Positions 1-5,676 of a stretch of DNA of 5,750 bases are shown in pieces; within the stretch, counting starts at the first letter, position 1; each line of letters opens with the position of its first letter. A program made the translations under genes and the position numbers. The stretch comes from Pseudomonadota bacterium. Its GTDB lineage: Bacteria > Pseudomonadota > Gammaproteobacteria > Pseudomonadales > Azotimanducaceae. The notes below the pieces were generated by a model, which had not been told where the DNA came from, searched no databases, and saw only the letters and a list, made by a program, of their open reading frames with translations. Location: assembly GCA_027622495.1 (NCBI GenBank), contig JAQBYL010000287.1, forward strand, positions 1-5,750, written 5' to 3'.

Positions 1-88
1 TATCCGGGCCGGTGTAGCGCCACGGGCAGACATGCATGCCACCATTCAGGATCGGGCCTGGTCTTCGCCGATCTGGTACGTTCCCTGA
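1..88 (+). CDS. C-terminal end of a probable DUF3604 family protein (partial)
   Basis: Reading from base 2, an open frame of 28 codons runs to a TGA stop at 86-88; the rest of the gene lies before the window. The visible tail includes ATIQDRAWSSPIWYVP, which resembles the end I recall for DUF3604 proteins, where a conserved ERAWSSPIWY-like stretch closes the chain. DUF3604 proteins are large, mostly uncharacterised proteins, often thought to be metal-dependent hydrolases. The other two forward frames give no recognisable sequence here. The gene converges on the minus-strand cluster to its right, so it is probably not co-transcribed with it. The family call rests on one short motif and recollection of the family, so it is moderately sure; that a coding frame ends here is somewhat surer. 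Confidence 0.6.
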   Translation, partial: IRAGVAPRADMHATIQDRAWSSPIWYVP

Positions 89-197
89 TCGGCGGCCACC
101 GGGCGGAGTGATGGATTGTTTAATGTCGATTCTATTTTGGCAATAAAATAAATAACAAATACAAAAGGTTGTGATATTTATTTAATGTAATTTAGCT
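89..197. other. AT-rich convergent intergenic spacer
   Basis: This short spacer lies between the stops of two converging genes. From about 117 it is strongly AT-rich, unlike its surroundings. It contains a 9-bp all-A/T inverted repeat (AAATAAATA at 146-154, TATTTATTT at 175-183) with a 20-nt loop. A role in ending transcription from both sides is possible, but there is no GC-rich stem followed by a T-run, so I do not call a terminator. Confidence 0.4.
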
Positions 198-1409
198 TCA
201 AGAGTCCGGGTAATCCCCAAGCGCCACGCGGCCGACGTATTCGCGCGCTTCTGGTCTGCTGAACGGTTGCATGAACGGACCTGCGCGCACATCCCGGTAC
301 AGGCGTGCCAGACGATGATTCGACATGAATGACCGGCCACCGACCAGGTCCATGGCATGATTCACTATGTGGATCGCCTTGTTATTGATCACCCATTTCG
401 CACTCTGATAATCCTTCAGCATCTCGTGCGCCTGGGCATGGGTGGGCGCATCCAGACTCAGAAACGTATCAAGTAAATCACAAGCCCGTGCCATCAGCGC
501 CTGACAGGTTGCCAGATCGATTTCCATTTCGGCGACCATGTGCACTACACCGCCGCGCGGTTTTTCCCGCACGCTCCCGGAGGCAAGTGTAGCGATGGTG
601 ATCTCAACCGCACTCTCGGCCACACCTAAAAAGGCAGCAACCAGCGGCAGATTGCCTGCGGTCCGATTGCTGATCACGGGTAGGCTCCAGCGGCCCCAGG
701 GCCCGACTTTGCGAACCACATCGCGCCCGACCTGACAGTCTTCGAAGCGCACACTCTGGCTCCCCGAACTGCGCATGCCCAGCGCATCCCAATCGTTTTG
801 TGGTATTACACCCGGGGTATCGCGAGGAATCATGATCGATGCAATGTGATCACCTTCGTCGTCGCGCAGCCGCAGGTTCATGGCGAGGTGAGTTGCGATG
901 GGCGAAAGGGTTACAAACATCTTGTGGCCATTGATCCGATAACCCTCTTCGAACGCGACCGCTTCGGTAAAAGGGTGCAGGTTGTCGGTACCCGGCTCGG
1001 TGGCGGTGGCGCAAATCAGCACTTCGCCTTCGGCGATGGCGCGAAGTTGCCGGGTCATTGCGGACGGTGGTGTATGACCCGCCCGGTTTAAGCGTCGCCA
1101 CGCATCCACCATGCCGCGGCTCACACCCAGGTGCATGTTCAGCGCAATAGCCACCGATGCATCTGCTCTTGCCAGGGCGCAGATGGCCGCCGCCCAGTCG
1201 GGTGCACTGGTGAGCCCCATGCCACCGAGTTGCTCCGGTACGAATGCGCCACTGATGCCGGTTTTTCGCAGCCTGTCGAAGGTTGCCGATGCGACCTGCT
1301 GCTCCGCATCAGCGATTTCTGCCTGTTCGATAATGAAGTCATGCTCGGCTTCAATCAGGCTACAGAGTTTCTGGCCTGGTTCGGTGGTGGGTTTTAGACG
1401 ATAGCTCAC
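198..1409 (-). CDS. acyl-CoA dehydrogenase family flavoprotein
   Basis: A 403-residue protein with the three-domain acyl-CoA dehydrogenase fold, expected to be a cytosolic FAD enzyme oxidising an acyl-CoA or a related substrate. Visible family signatures are an N-terminal helical domain with FVPEQLGGMGL (57-66), the flavin-contacting CATATEPGTDN (133-143), the beta-domain segment INGHKMFVTLS (159-169), DALGMRSSGSQSVRFEDC (208-225) and the C-terminal helix LARLYRDVRAG (368-378). The usual EGT segment, which carries the catalytic glutamate in many members, is replaced by GPFMQP (378-382 region), and no substitute glutamate is obvious. It may therefore act on an unusual substrate or as a DszC-type flavin monooxygenase. 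The start is GTG: an in-frame TAA sits directly before it, so no longer form is possible. I see no clear Shine-Dalgarno sequence. It is the last gene of the minus-strand cluster, 47 bases after the LLM gene. Family sure, reaction not. Confidence 0.9.
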   Translation of the reverse strand: MSYRLKPTTEPGQKLCSLIEAEHDFIIEQAEIADAEQQVASATFDRLRKTGISGAFVPEQLGGMGLTSAPDWAAAICALARADASVAIALNMHLGVSRGMVDAWRRLNRAGHTPPSAMTRQLRAIAEGEVLICATATEPGTDNLHPFTEAVAFEEGYRINGHKMFVTLSPIATHLAMNLRLRDDEGDHIASIMIPRDTPGVIPQNDWDALGMRSSGSQSVRFEDCQVGRDVVRKVGPWGRWSLPVISNRTAGNLPLVAAFLGVAESAVEITIATLASGSVREKPRGGVVHMVAEMEIDLATCQALMARACDLLDTFLSLDAPTHAQAHEMLKDYQSAKWVINNKAIHIVNHAMDLVGGRSFMSNHRLARLYRDVRAGPFMQPFSRPEAREYVGRVALGDYPDS

Positions 1410-1456
1410 TTAGGTAAAAGATGGCTGTGGGGATTGCAGAAGCTCGAATGTGTTCA

Positions 1457-2458
1457 TTAATTTTCCAGGTTCAACCCGGTGATGGCATCCATGGCGATCT
1501 CGAATGATTTCAGCCGTGCTGTGTGATCGTAGATGTGACCGACGACCATGATTTCATCTGTACCGGTTCGACTGATAAAGCTTCGCAACTCATCCCGCAC
1601 CGTACCGACATCACCAGTTGCCGAACATGACGACACTTCGCTGAGCATATGCCGGTCCGCGTCCGTCAGATTAGCGTCGAAATCTTCCCTCGGTGGCGGC
1701 AGCGGGCCGGGAACACCGGTGCGCAGATTCAGAAACGACTGCAGAGAGGAGGTTCGCAGGTAGGTTGCTTCTGCCTGACTTGACGCCGCACAGACATTGA
1801 AGCCGAGCATCACGTAGGGATGCGCAAGCTGTGCAGAAGGCTCAAAACGCGCCCGGTAGATTTCGATCGCCTGCATCATTGCGGCAGGCGCAAAGTGCGA
1901 TGCAAACGCATAGGGTAAGCCGAGTGCAGCAGCAAGCTGAGCGCCATAAAGGCTGCTGCCGAGAATCCACAGCGGGACTTTGAGACCAGCACCGGGGACC
2001 GCCTGAACACGCTGATTCGGCTCCGGCTCCTCAAAGTACGCCTGCAGTTCCAGTACGTCCTGCGGAAACCGGTTGACGTCCCCAGTCAGGGTCCGGCGCA
2101 GCGCGTGGGCGGTGATCTGATCTGTCCCGGGTGCACGACCAAGACCCAGATCAATCCGCCCCGGAAAAAGGGTTGCCAGTGTGCCGAACTGTTCCGCAAT
2201 AACCAGTGGTGCGTGATTGGGTAACATCACACCACCCGCACCCACCCGGATGGTCTTTGTTCCCGCCGCAACGTGACCGATAACCACAGAAGTCGCTGCA
2301 CTGGCGATGCCGCGCATGTTGTGATGTTCAGCGAGCCAGAAACGGGTAAAGCCGAGCTTTTCCGCATGTTGCGCCAGACTCAAACTGTTGGCGAGCGCTT
2401 CCGCCGGAGTATGGCCTTGTGTGATCGGCGCAAGATCGAGGACCGAAAGTTTAGTCAT
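1457..2458 (-). CDS. LLM class flavin-dependent oxidoreductase, YhbW/MsnO8 type
   Basis: A 333-residue member of the bacterial luciferase-like monooxygenase superfamily, a TIM-barrel enzyme that uses reduced FMN supplied by a separate reductase to oxidise an organic substrate with O2. Segments typical of the YhbW/MsnO8 branch are LSVLDLAPI (4-12), RFWLAEHHNM (39-48), GIASAATSVVIGH (50-62), VGAGGVMLPNHAPLVIAEQF (72-91), the hallmark RIDLGLGRAPGTD (101-113) and WILGSSLYGAQLAAALG with PYAFASHFAP (164-191). The length matches E. coli YhbW-like proteins, whose substrate is itself not established as far as I know. The ATG follows the hydrolase stop directly (TGAATG) and has only a weak ribosome binding site, so translation is probably coupled. 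No flavin reductase gene is seen in the window. Identity to family is sure; substrate unknown. Confidence 0.93.
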   Translation of the reverse strand: MTKLSVLDLAPITQGHTPAEALANSLSLAQHAEKLGFTRFWLAEHHNMRGIASAATSVVIGHVAAGTKTIRVGAGGVMLPNHAPLVIAEQFGTLATLFPGRIDLGLGRAPGTDQITAHALRRTLTGDVNRFPQDVLELQAYFEEPEPNQRVQAVPGAGLKVPLWILGSSLYGAQLAAALGLPYAFASHFAPAAMMQAIEIYRARFEPSAQLAHPYVMLGFNVCAASSQAEATYLRTSSLQSFLNLRTGVPGPLPPPREDFDANLTDADRHMLSEVSSCSATGDVGTVRDELRSFISRTGTDEIMVVGHIYDHTARLKSFEIAMDAITGLNLEN

Positions 2459-3226
2459 TCAACTGTCGAACCTGTGCAGAAAGTGGTTAAGGATCGAATT
2501 GAAGGCTTCCGGTTTCTCGAAATAGGTGCTGTGTCCGGCGCCGTAAACCCGAAAACATTCGGCACCGATGTCGGCAGCAACACTTTCCAGGACGTGGTCA
2601 GGAAACAGCGGATCGAGATCGCTTGCCAGAACACCAAATGGGCACTTTGAATCGATCACTGCCTGTGGTGTAACGGTGAACTCGGGGCCAAGGATGTTTG
2701 GTTTTGCTACCGTGTTGTACGCGGCGATCTGTTGGTAGAGCAGGGCCCGTTCCGGGCAGCGGGCAACGAACTCGGCGCTGATCGCGGTACTGCCAAGGCC
2801 TGCGGTGGTCACCAGCTTGATCAACGATTCGGTATTGGCCTGAGTGGCAGCGTTGCTGATCGCGCCCGGTGTGTTTGCCAGCAGCACGGCGCGCACACGG
2901 TCAGGATAGTTCACCGCGGCCCGGACACCCGTCCAGCCGCCCATGGACTGACACACGATCACCGCATCCGGCAGATCCGCCGCGTCCAGAATCGCGATCA
3001 GATCGTGTTCAAAGAAAAGCGCACTTTGTGCCTCCTCCGCGCACGGTGAGCGGGCGAAACCGCGATGATCGAATGAGACGATCCGGTAGCGGTCCCGAAA
3101 CTCTGGGATCTGTTGCCACCAGCTTGTGGCGTTACCGCCGGCGCCATGGGCAAAAACCAGGCCCGGGCCGTTGTTGCCGTGGACTTCGTAGTAAAGGCTG
3201 ACGTCGCCGTTTTTTGCGTAGGGCAT
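2459..3226 (-). CDS. alpha/beta hydrolase
   Basis: A 255-residue soluble alpha/beta-hydrolase fold enzyme, expected to cleave an ester, lactone, C-C or similar bond. The catalytic pieces are visible in order: oxyanion-hole motif HGAGG (27-31), SFDHRGFARS (51-60), nucleophile elbow CQSMGG with Ser94, an acidic residue in LASDLDPLFPD (Asp203 or Asp205), and His232 in GAGHSTYFEKPEAFN. Length is ordinary for the family and there is no signal peptide. The start is chosen because GGGAGGA (3240-3234 on the minus strand) lies 7 bases before the ATG, the best ribosome binding site of this cluster. It is the first gene of the minus-strand cluster and its stop abuts the LLM start, so its product probably works in the same pathway, perhaps hydrolysing the oxidised product. 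That pairing is inference. The family covers many reactions, so no substrate is proposed. Confidence 0.93.
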   Translation of the reverse strand: MPYAKNGDVSLYYEVHGNNGPGLVFAHGAGGNATSWWQQIPEFRDRYRIVSFDHRGFARSPCAEEAQSALFFEHDLIAILDAADLPDAVIVCQSMGGWTGVRAAVNYPDRVRAVLLANTPGAISNAATQANTESLIKLVTTAGLGSTAISAEFVARCPERALLYQQIAAYNTVAKPNILGPEFTVTPQAVIDSKCPFGVLASDLDPLFPDHVLESVAADIGAECFRVYGAGHSTYFEKPEAFNSILNHFLHRFDS

Positions 3227-3233
3227 GTCTGGG

Positions 3234-3240
3234 TCCTCCC
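3234..3240 (-). promoter_or_regulatory. strong ribosome binding site of the hydrolase gene
   Basis: Read on the minus strand this is GGGAGGA, 7 bases ahead of the ATG at 3226. It fixes the hydrolase start and marks the likely first gene of the three-gene cluster. Confidence 0.75.
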
Positions 3241-3257
3241 TTTTAGCGGTTCAGTCT

Positions 3258-3274
3258 ACAAGCGGGTTGCTTGT
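3258..3274. promoter_or_regulatory. 17-bp dyad upstream of the hydrolase cluster, possible operator
   Basis: A perfect 6-bp inverted repeat (ACAAGC, five bases, GCTTGT) sits 32 bases before the hydrolase start. It could be a repressor site or a small hairpin in the leader of the minus-strand transcript. A poor -10-like TAGACT follows it on the minus strand, but with no good -35, so no promoter is called. A repeat of this size can arise by chance. Confidence 0.3.
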
Positions 3275-3681
3275 GTGTTCCAGTCATCAGGCGGATTTAT
3301 CTGGTTGACTCCATGCTGGGACTTTGTCGGTTGAGTCCTCTGCATTCATCCTGGCGTCGAGGGGAGGCGGGATCTGGGGTTGCGTGTTGGTGTTGCACCC
3401 GGTTGTGGGGTCGTATTACGTCGATTTGTTTGTTACCTGGATTTTTTTTACGACGTTCGGATGCTCGATGTGCTGGATCAGTGTGGTCTCTCCGAGAGGT
3501 GTCGTCAGGATGCGAAACCAACGCTTGAGGTTGTTGGTCGTATGCTCAAACTCAACCGACCCGCACAACCACGATCGGGACTCAACTTCTTGGACAATCT
3601 AATCTGTTTGACCGGCAAATCACTTCGAACACACTTCTCAATAATCACCTCTTTCTCGCATCAAAGTGACAGAAGCGCGCA
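3275..3681. other. intergenic stretch with no convincing gene
   Basis: About 400 bases between the leader of the minus-strand cluster and the palindromic element. Open frames exist on both strands, but their translations show no recognisable domain, no good ribosome binding site and no protein-like composition. The first half is rich in G and T on the plus strand, with a run of eight T at about 3441-3448. An 11-bp inverted repeat (GTCGGTTGAGT at 3326-3336, its complement at 3550-3560) brackets part of it. The stretch might be decayed gene or mobile-element DNA, but I see nothing that proves it. Confidence 0.5.
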
Positions 3682-3829
3682 GAGGTTGGGGTGGACTTGA
3701 ATTTCAGGCCCGTCAAAAGGGCCAACCGAGTGCAGCGAATTGACCGCGCTTTTTGCGGGCAACTTCGCGAAGCGAGGGAACCGCGGAGCGGTTGGTCCTG
3801 GGCCTGGAATTCAAGTCCGCCCCAACCTC
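3682..3829. repeat. 148-bp palindromic element with 30-bp inverted arms
   Basis: The arms at 3682-3711 and 3800-3829 are reverse complements at 28 of 30 positions. Inside them, 3718-3728 pairs with 3789-3799 as a second, 11-bp stem. The core contains smaller hairpins: CCGC/GCGG at 3744-3758, the self-complementary CTTCGCGAAG at 3763-3772 and AACCGC/GCGGTT around a GGA loop at 3779-3793. The last competes with the second stem. All three non-Watson-Crick positions in the two long stems are T opposite G or G opposite T, which would be G-U wobbles in a plus-strand RNA. No flanking target duplication is visible and there is no open frame for a transposase. It could be a miniature inverted-repeat element, a dispersed intergenic repeat or a structured RNA. 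The inverted repeat is certain; its nature is not. Confidence 0.85.
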
Positions 3830-3845
3830 GGGTTGATACGATCAC

Positions 3846-3874
3846 TTGACTACGACAAAATGAGTCGCAATTAT
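3846..3874 (+). promoter_or_regulatory. sigma-70-like promoter of the Rrf2 operon
   Basis: TTGACT (3846-3851) matches five of six bases of the -35 consensus, and AATTAT (3869-3874) matches four of six of the -10 consensus, with the ideal 17-bp spacer. Transcription would begin near 3881, leaving a leader of roughly 30 bases before the ATG at 3910. The -10 lies inside the inner dyad of the adjoining operator, and the last base of the -35 touches the outer one. Confidence 0.6.
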
Positions 3875-3894
3875 ATGCGACAAGTTCAGTCGTA
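3851..3894. promoter_or_regulatory. nested double-dyad operator, probably for the Rrf2 regulator
   Basis: Four half-sites lie in perfect symmetry: TACGAC (3851-3856), GTCGCA (3864-3869), TGCGAC (3876-3881) and GTCGTA (3889-3894), with spacers of 7, 6 and 7 bases. The inner pair and the outer pair are each perfect inverted repeats about one centre at 3872/3873. Neighbouring half-sites also form inverted repeats with one mismatch. The block covers the -10 box and the expected transcription start, so a protein bound here should block RNA polymerase. Rrf2 proteins are dimeric winged-helix repressors that often control their own genes, and the rrf2 start is only 15 bases further on. Assignment to this Rrf2 protein is inference from position; the motif does not match the IscR or NsrR consensus as I recall them. 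Confidence 0.65.
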
Positions 3895-3909
3895 TATGAA
3901 ATCAGCAGA

Positions 3910-4476
3910 ATGGCTCTATTCGGCAGCGGCGTAGAAATCGGCCTCCACCTGACCGTCATGCTCGCCTCAATACGCGCAGATGATTGTCCCAGCGTCAAGG
4001 AACTGGCGGGCTTTCAAGGCGTCTCCCAGACCTTTGCAGCCAAGTTGTTCACTCGCCTCGAGAAGGCCGGCATCGTCGAATCTGTAGAAGGCTCGCGTGG
4101 CGGTTTTCGCCTGAAGCGAGACGCTGCGTCGATCTCAGCGCTGGAAGTGATCGATGCGATAGAAGGCCACAAACCCATATTTACCTGTCGCGAAATCCGC
4201 GGTCGCTGCGTTCTGTTTGATGACCAGGTTCCGACCTGGGCAGCAACTGGGGTCTGCGACATCCACAAACTGATGATTGAGGCAGAGCAAAGCATGCGCA
4301 AAACGCTGGCGGGCAGGAGCCTTCAGGACATCGCCAGTGCTGTGGGTGCGAAGATGCCTGTGCAGACAGCGCAGGAGGCAATTACCTGGTTCGACCAGAC
4401 GCAGACAGGTCGCGGTGTGGTGCGAACTGCCAGGCGCCCGCGGGCGAAAACCCGGAAAACCGGAGGAGATGGTTAG
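3910..4476 (+). CDS. Rrf2 family transcriptional regulator with three candidate sensing cysteines
   Basis: A 188-residue Rrf2 family regulator, the family of IscR, NsrR and RirA, in which dimeric winged-helix proteins bind DNA under control of an Fe-S cluster or redox-active cysteines. The N-terminus (SGVEIGLHLTVMLAS, 6-20) aligns with the usual first helix, supporting this ATG even though its ribosome binding site is weak. The helix-turn-helix covers about 28-52 (VKELAGFQGVSQTFAAKLF, then TRLEKAGIV), and the wing is SVEGSRGGFRL (58-68). Cys93, Cys100 and Cys116 lie in the sensor region with spacing C-x6-C-x15-C, wider at the second gap than the C-x5-C-x5-C I recall for IscR. After LAGRSLQDIA (133-142) comes an extra tail of about 40 residues ending in a basic stretch (RRPRAKTRK). 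Its stop abuts the flavoprotein start, indicating one operon. The signal sensed could be iron, NO, oxygen or thiol stress. Confidence 0.93.
   Translation: MALFGSGVEIGLHLTVMLASIRADDCPSVKELAGFQGVSQTFAAKLFTRLEKAGIVESVEGSRGGFRLKRDAASISALEVIDAIEGHKPIFTCREIRGRCVLFDDQVPTWAATGVCDIHKLMIEAEQSMRKTLAGRSLQDIASAVGAKMPVQTAQEAITWFDQTQTGRGVVRTARRPRAKTRKTGGDG
4462..4468 (+). promoter_or_regulatory. strong ribosome binding site of the flavoprotein gene
   Basis: GGAGGAG lies inside the last codons of the rrf2 gene, 8 bases before the ATG at 4477. It is far stronger than the site before rrf2, so the enzyme may be made in excess of the regulator from one transcript. Confidence 0.75.
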
Positions 4477-5676
4477 ATGAAAAACATCGTTGTTGCGGGA
4501 GCAGGGTTTGCCGGTATGTGGGCTGCGTTGGCTGGCGCCCGGCAGGCTGCGTTGAGTGGTGTTGAGGTCAGCATCCAGCTGATTTCACCCACGGCTCATC
4601 TGACGATCAGGCCACGCCTGTACCAGTCTAATCCGCAAGCGCTGGCGGTACCGCTGCATAGAACCCTGCAGCCGGTTGGGGTGGAACATGTGGCTGCAAC
4701 GGTGCGAAGTATCGATGCAGTGAACAAGTGCCTGAACGCAACTGATGATCAGGGTGTTATCCGTGACCTGCCTTATGACTCTCTGGTGCTGGCCATGGGC
4801 AGCCAGGTTGAAATGCCGGAGATAGCCGGTCTCAAGACGCATGGGTTTGCGATAGATGATTTTCAGACCGCCGTACACTTTGATCAGCATCTGGCCACCA
4901 AAGCAATAATCTCAGGCCTCGACACCATCGTGATCATCGGCGGTGGCTTCTGTGGAATCGAAATTGCACTGGAAATGCGCGGCCGTCTCAGCGAACACCT
5001 GGGGGTAGATCGAGCGCGGAACGCCCGTGTGGTGCTGGTCGACAATCAGTCGATCGGCGGCCCATTGGGTGAACAGGCGTTGCCGGTGATTCGCGCGGCC
5101 CTCGAAAGTGCAAACATCGAGTGTCGTGAGCATGCGTGCATCGTTGAAGTGAGAAAGGATCAGGTGGTCTTCGACGATGGCACCGAGATAAAAACTGATA
5201 CGGTATTAAACACAGCCGGGTTGCGAGCCCACCCAATTACGTCAACGCTCAATCTGCCTCAGGACTCATCCGGCCGTCTTAAAGTGGATGATCATCTTCG
5301 TGCGGCGGATCATTTGTTCGCCGCCGGGGATGTGGCGGCTGCCTTTGCTGATGATGACCATCTGGCTCTGATGAGTTGTCAGCATGCGATGCCCATGGGG
5401 AAATGTGCGGGTGCCAATGCGGTTCTCGATCTTGTTGCCGAGCCGTTGCTCGTGTATCGACAACCGGACTATGTCACTTGCCTGGATCTCGGTGAAGCAG
5501 GCGCGCTCCTGACCCGCGGCTGGGACCGACAGCTGGTCATGGCGGGGCAGGAAGCCAAGGGTCTCAAAAACCAGATCAACAACCAGTGGATCTATCCCCC
5601 CATGGATGATGCGTCGCTCATTCTTGAAGCCGCTGCAATGGACTGGCACCCGTCGAGAGGTCAGTTGAAGAACTGA
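4477..5676 (+). CDS. NDH-2-like NAD(P)/FAD-dependent oxidoreductase
   Basis: A 399-residue flavoprotein of the pyridine nucleotide-disulfide oxidoreductase superfamily, closest in outline to type II NADH dehydrogenases. The FAD-binding dinucleotide fold opens at residue 4 with VVAGAGFAGMWAAL (GxGxxG at 8-13). SLVLAMGSQ (102-110) is the ATG-like motif, VIIGGGFCGIEIALEM (152-167) is the NAD(P)H-binding fold, and LFAAGDVAA (280-288) is the second FAD motif, followed by QHAMPMGKCAGANAV (302-316), the helix that usually lies over the flavin. There is no CxxxxC redox-active disulfide next to the FAD fold, so it is not a disulfide reductase of the glutathione reductase type. The C-terminus shows no clear membrane anchor, so it may be soluble or peripheral. 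The electron acceptor (quinone, an Fe-S protein or another small molecule) is unknown. It directly follows rrf2 without a gap and is probably its regulatory target. Confidence 0.9.
   Translation: MKNIVVAGAGFAGMWAALAGARQAALSGVEVSIQLISPTAHLTIRPRLYQSNPQALAVPLHRTLQPVGVEHVAATVRSIDAVNKCLNATDDQGVIRDLPYDSLVLAMGSQVEMPEIAGLKTHGFAIDDFQTAVHFDQHLATKAIISGLDTIVIIGGGFCGIEIALEMRGRLSEHLGVDRARNARVVLVDNQSIGGPLGEQALPVIRAALESANIECREHACIVEVRKDQVVFDDGTEIKTDTVLNTAGLRAHPITSTLNLPQDSSGRLKVDDHLRAADHLFAAGDVAAAFADDDHLALMSCQHAMPMGKCAGANAVLDLVAEPLLVYRQPDYVTCLDLGEAGALLTRGWDRQLVMAGQEAKGLKNQINNQWIYPPMDDASLILEAAAMDWHPSRGQLKN

Noticed and set aside
3608..3646. Second promoter, TTGACC with ATAATC
   Set aside because: The spacer is 27 bases, too long for a sigma-70 promoter.
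3380..3700. 106-codon plus-strand open frame in the intergenic gap
   Set aside because: No ribosome binding site, no domain, and it ends inside the left arm of the palindrome. It looks like a chance frame.
3682..3829. Integron attC site
   Set aside because: The arm ends (GAGGTTGGGG and its complement) resemble attC core sites at first glance, but GTTGGGG fails the GTTRRRY rule and no cassette array or integrase is present.
3682..3829. Rho-independent terminator
   Set aside because: The structure is far too long, and neither side is followed by a T-run.
3896..3898. Earlier ATG as the rrf2 start
   Set aside because: It is out of frame with the Rrf2 sequence; the ATG at 3910 fits the usual N-terminus of the family.
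3645..3998. 117-codon minus-strand open frame across the palindrome and the rrf2 promoter
   Set aside because: It runs through the palindromic element, the promoter and the start of rrf2. Its translation has no recognisable domain and it competes with well supported features.
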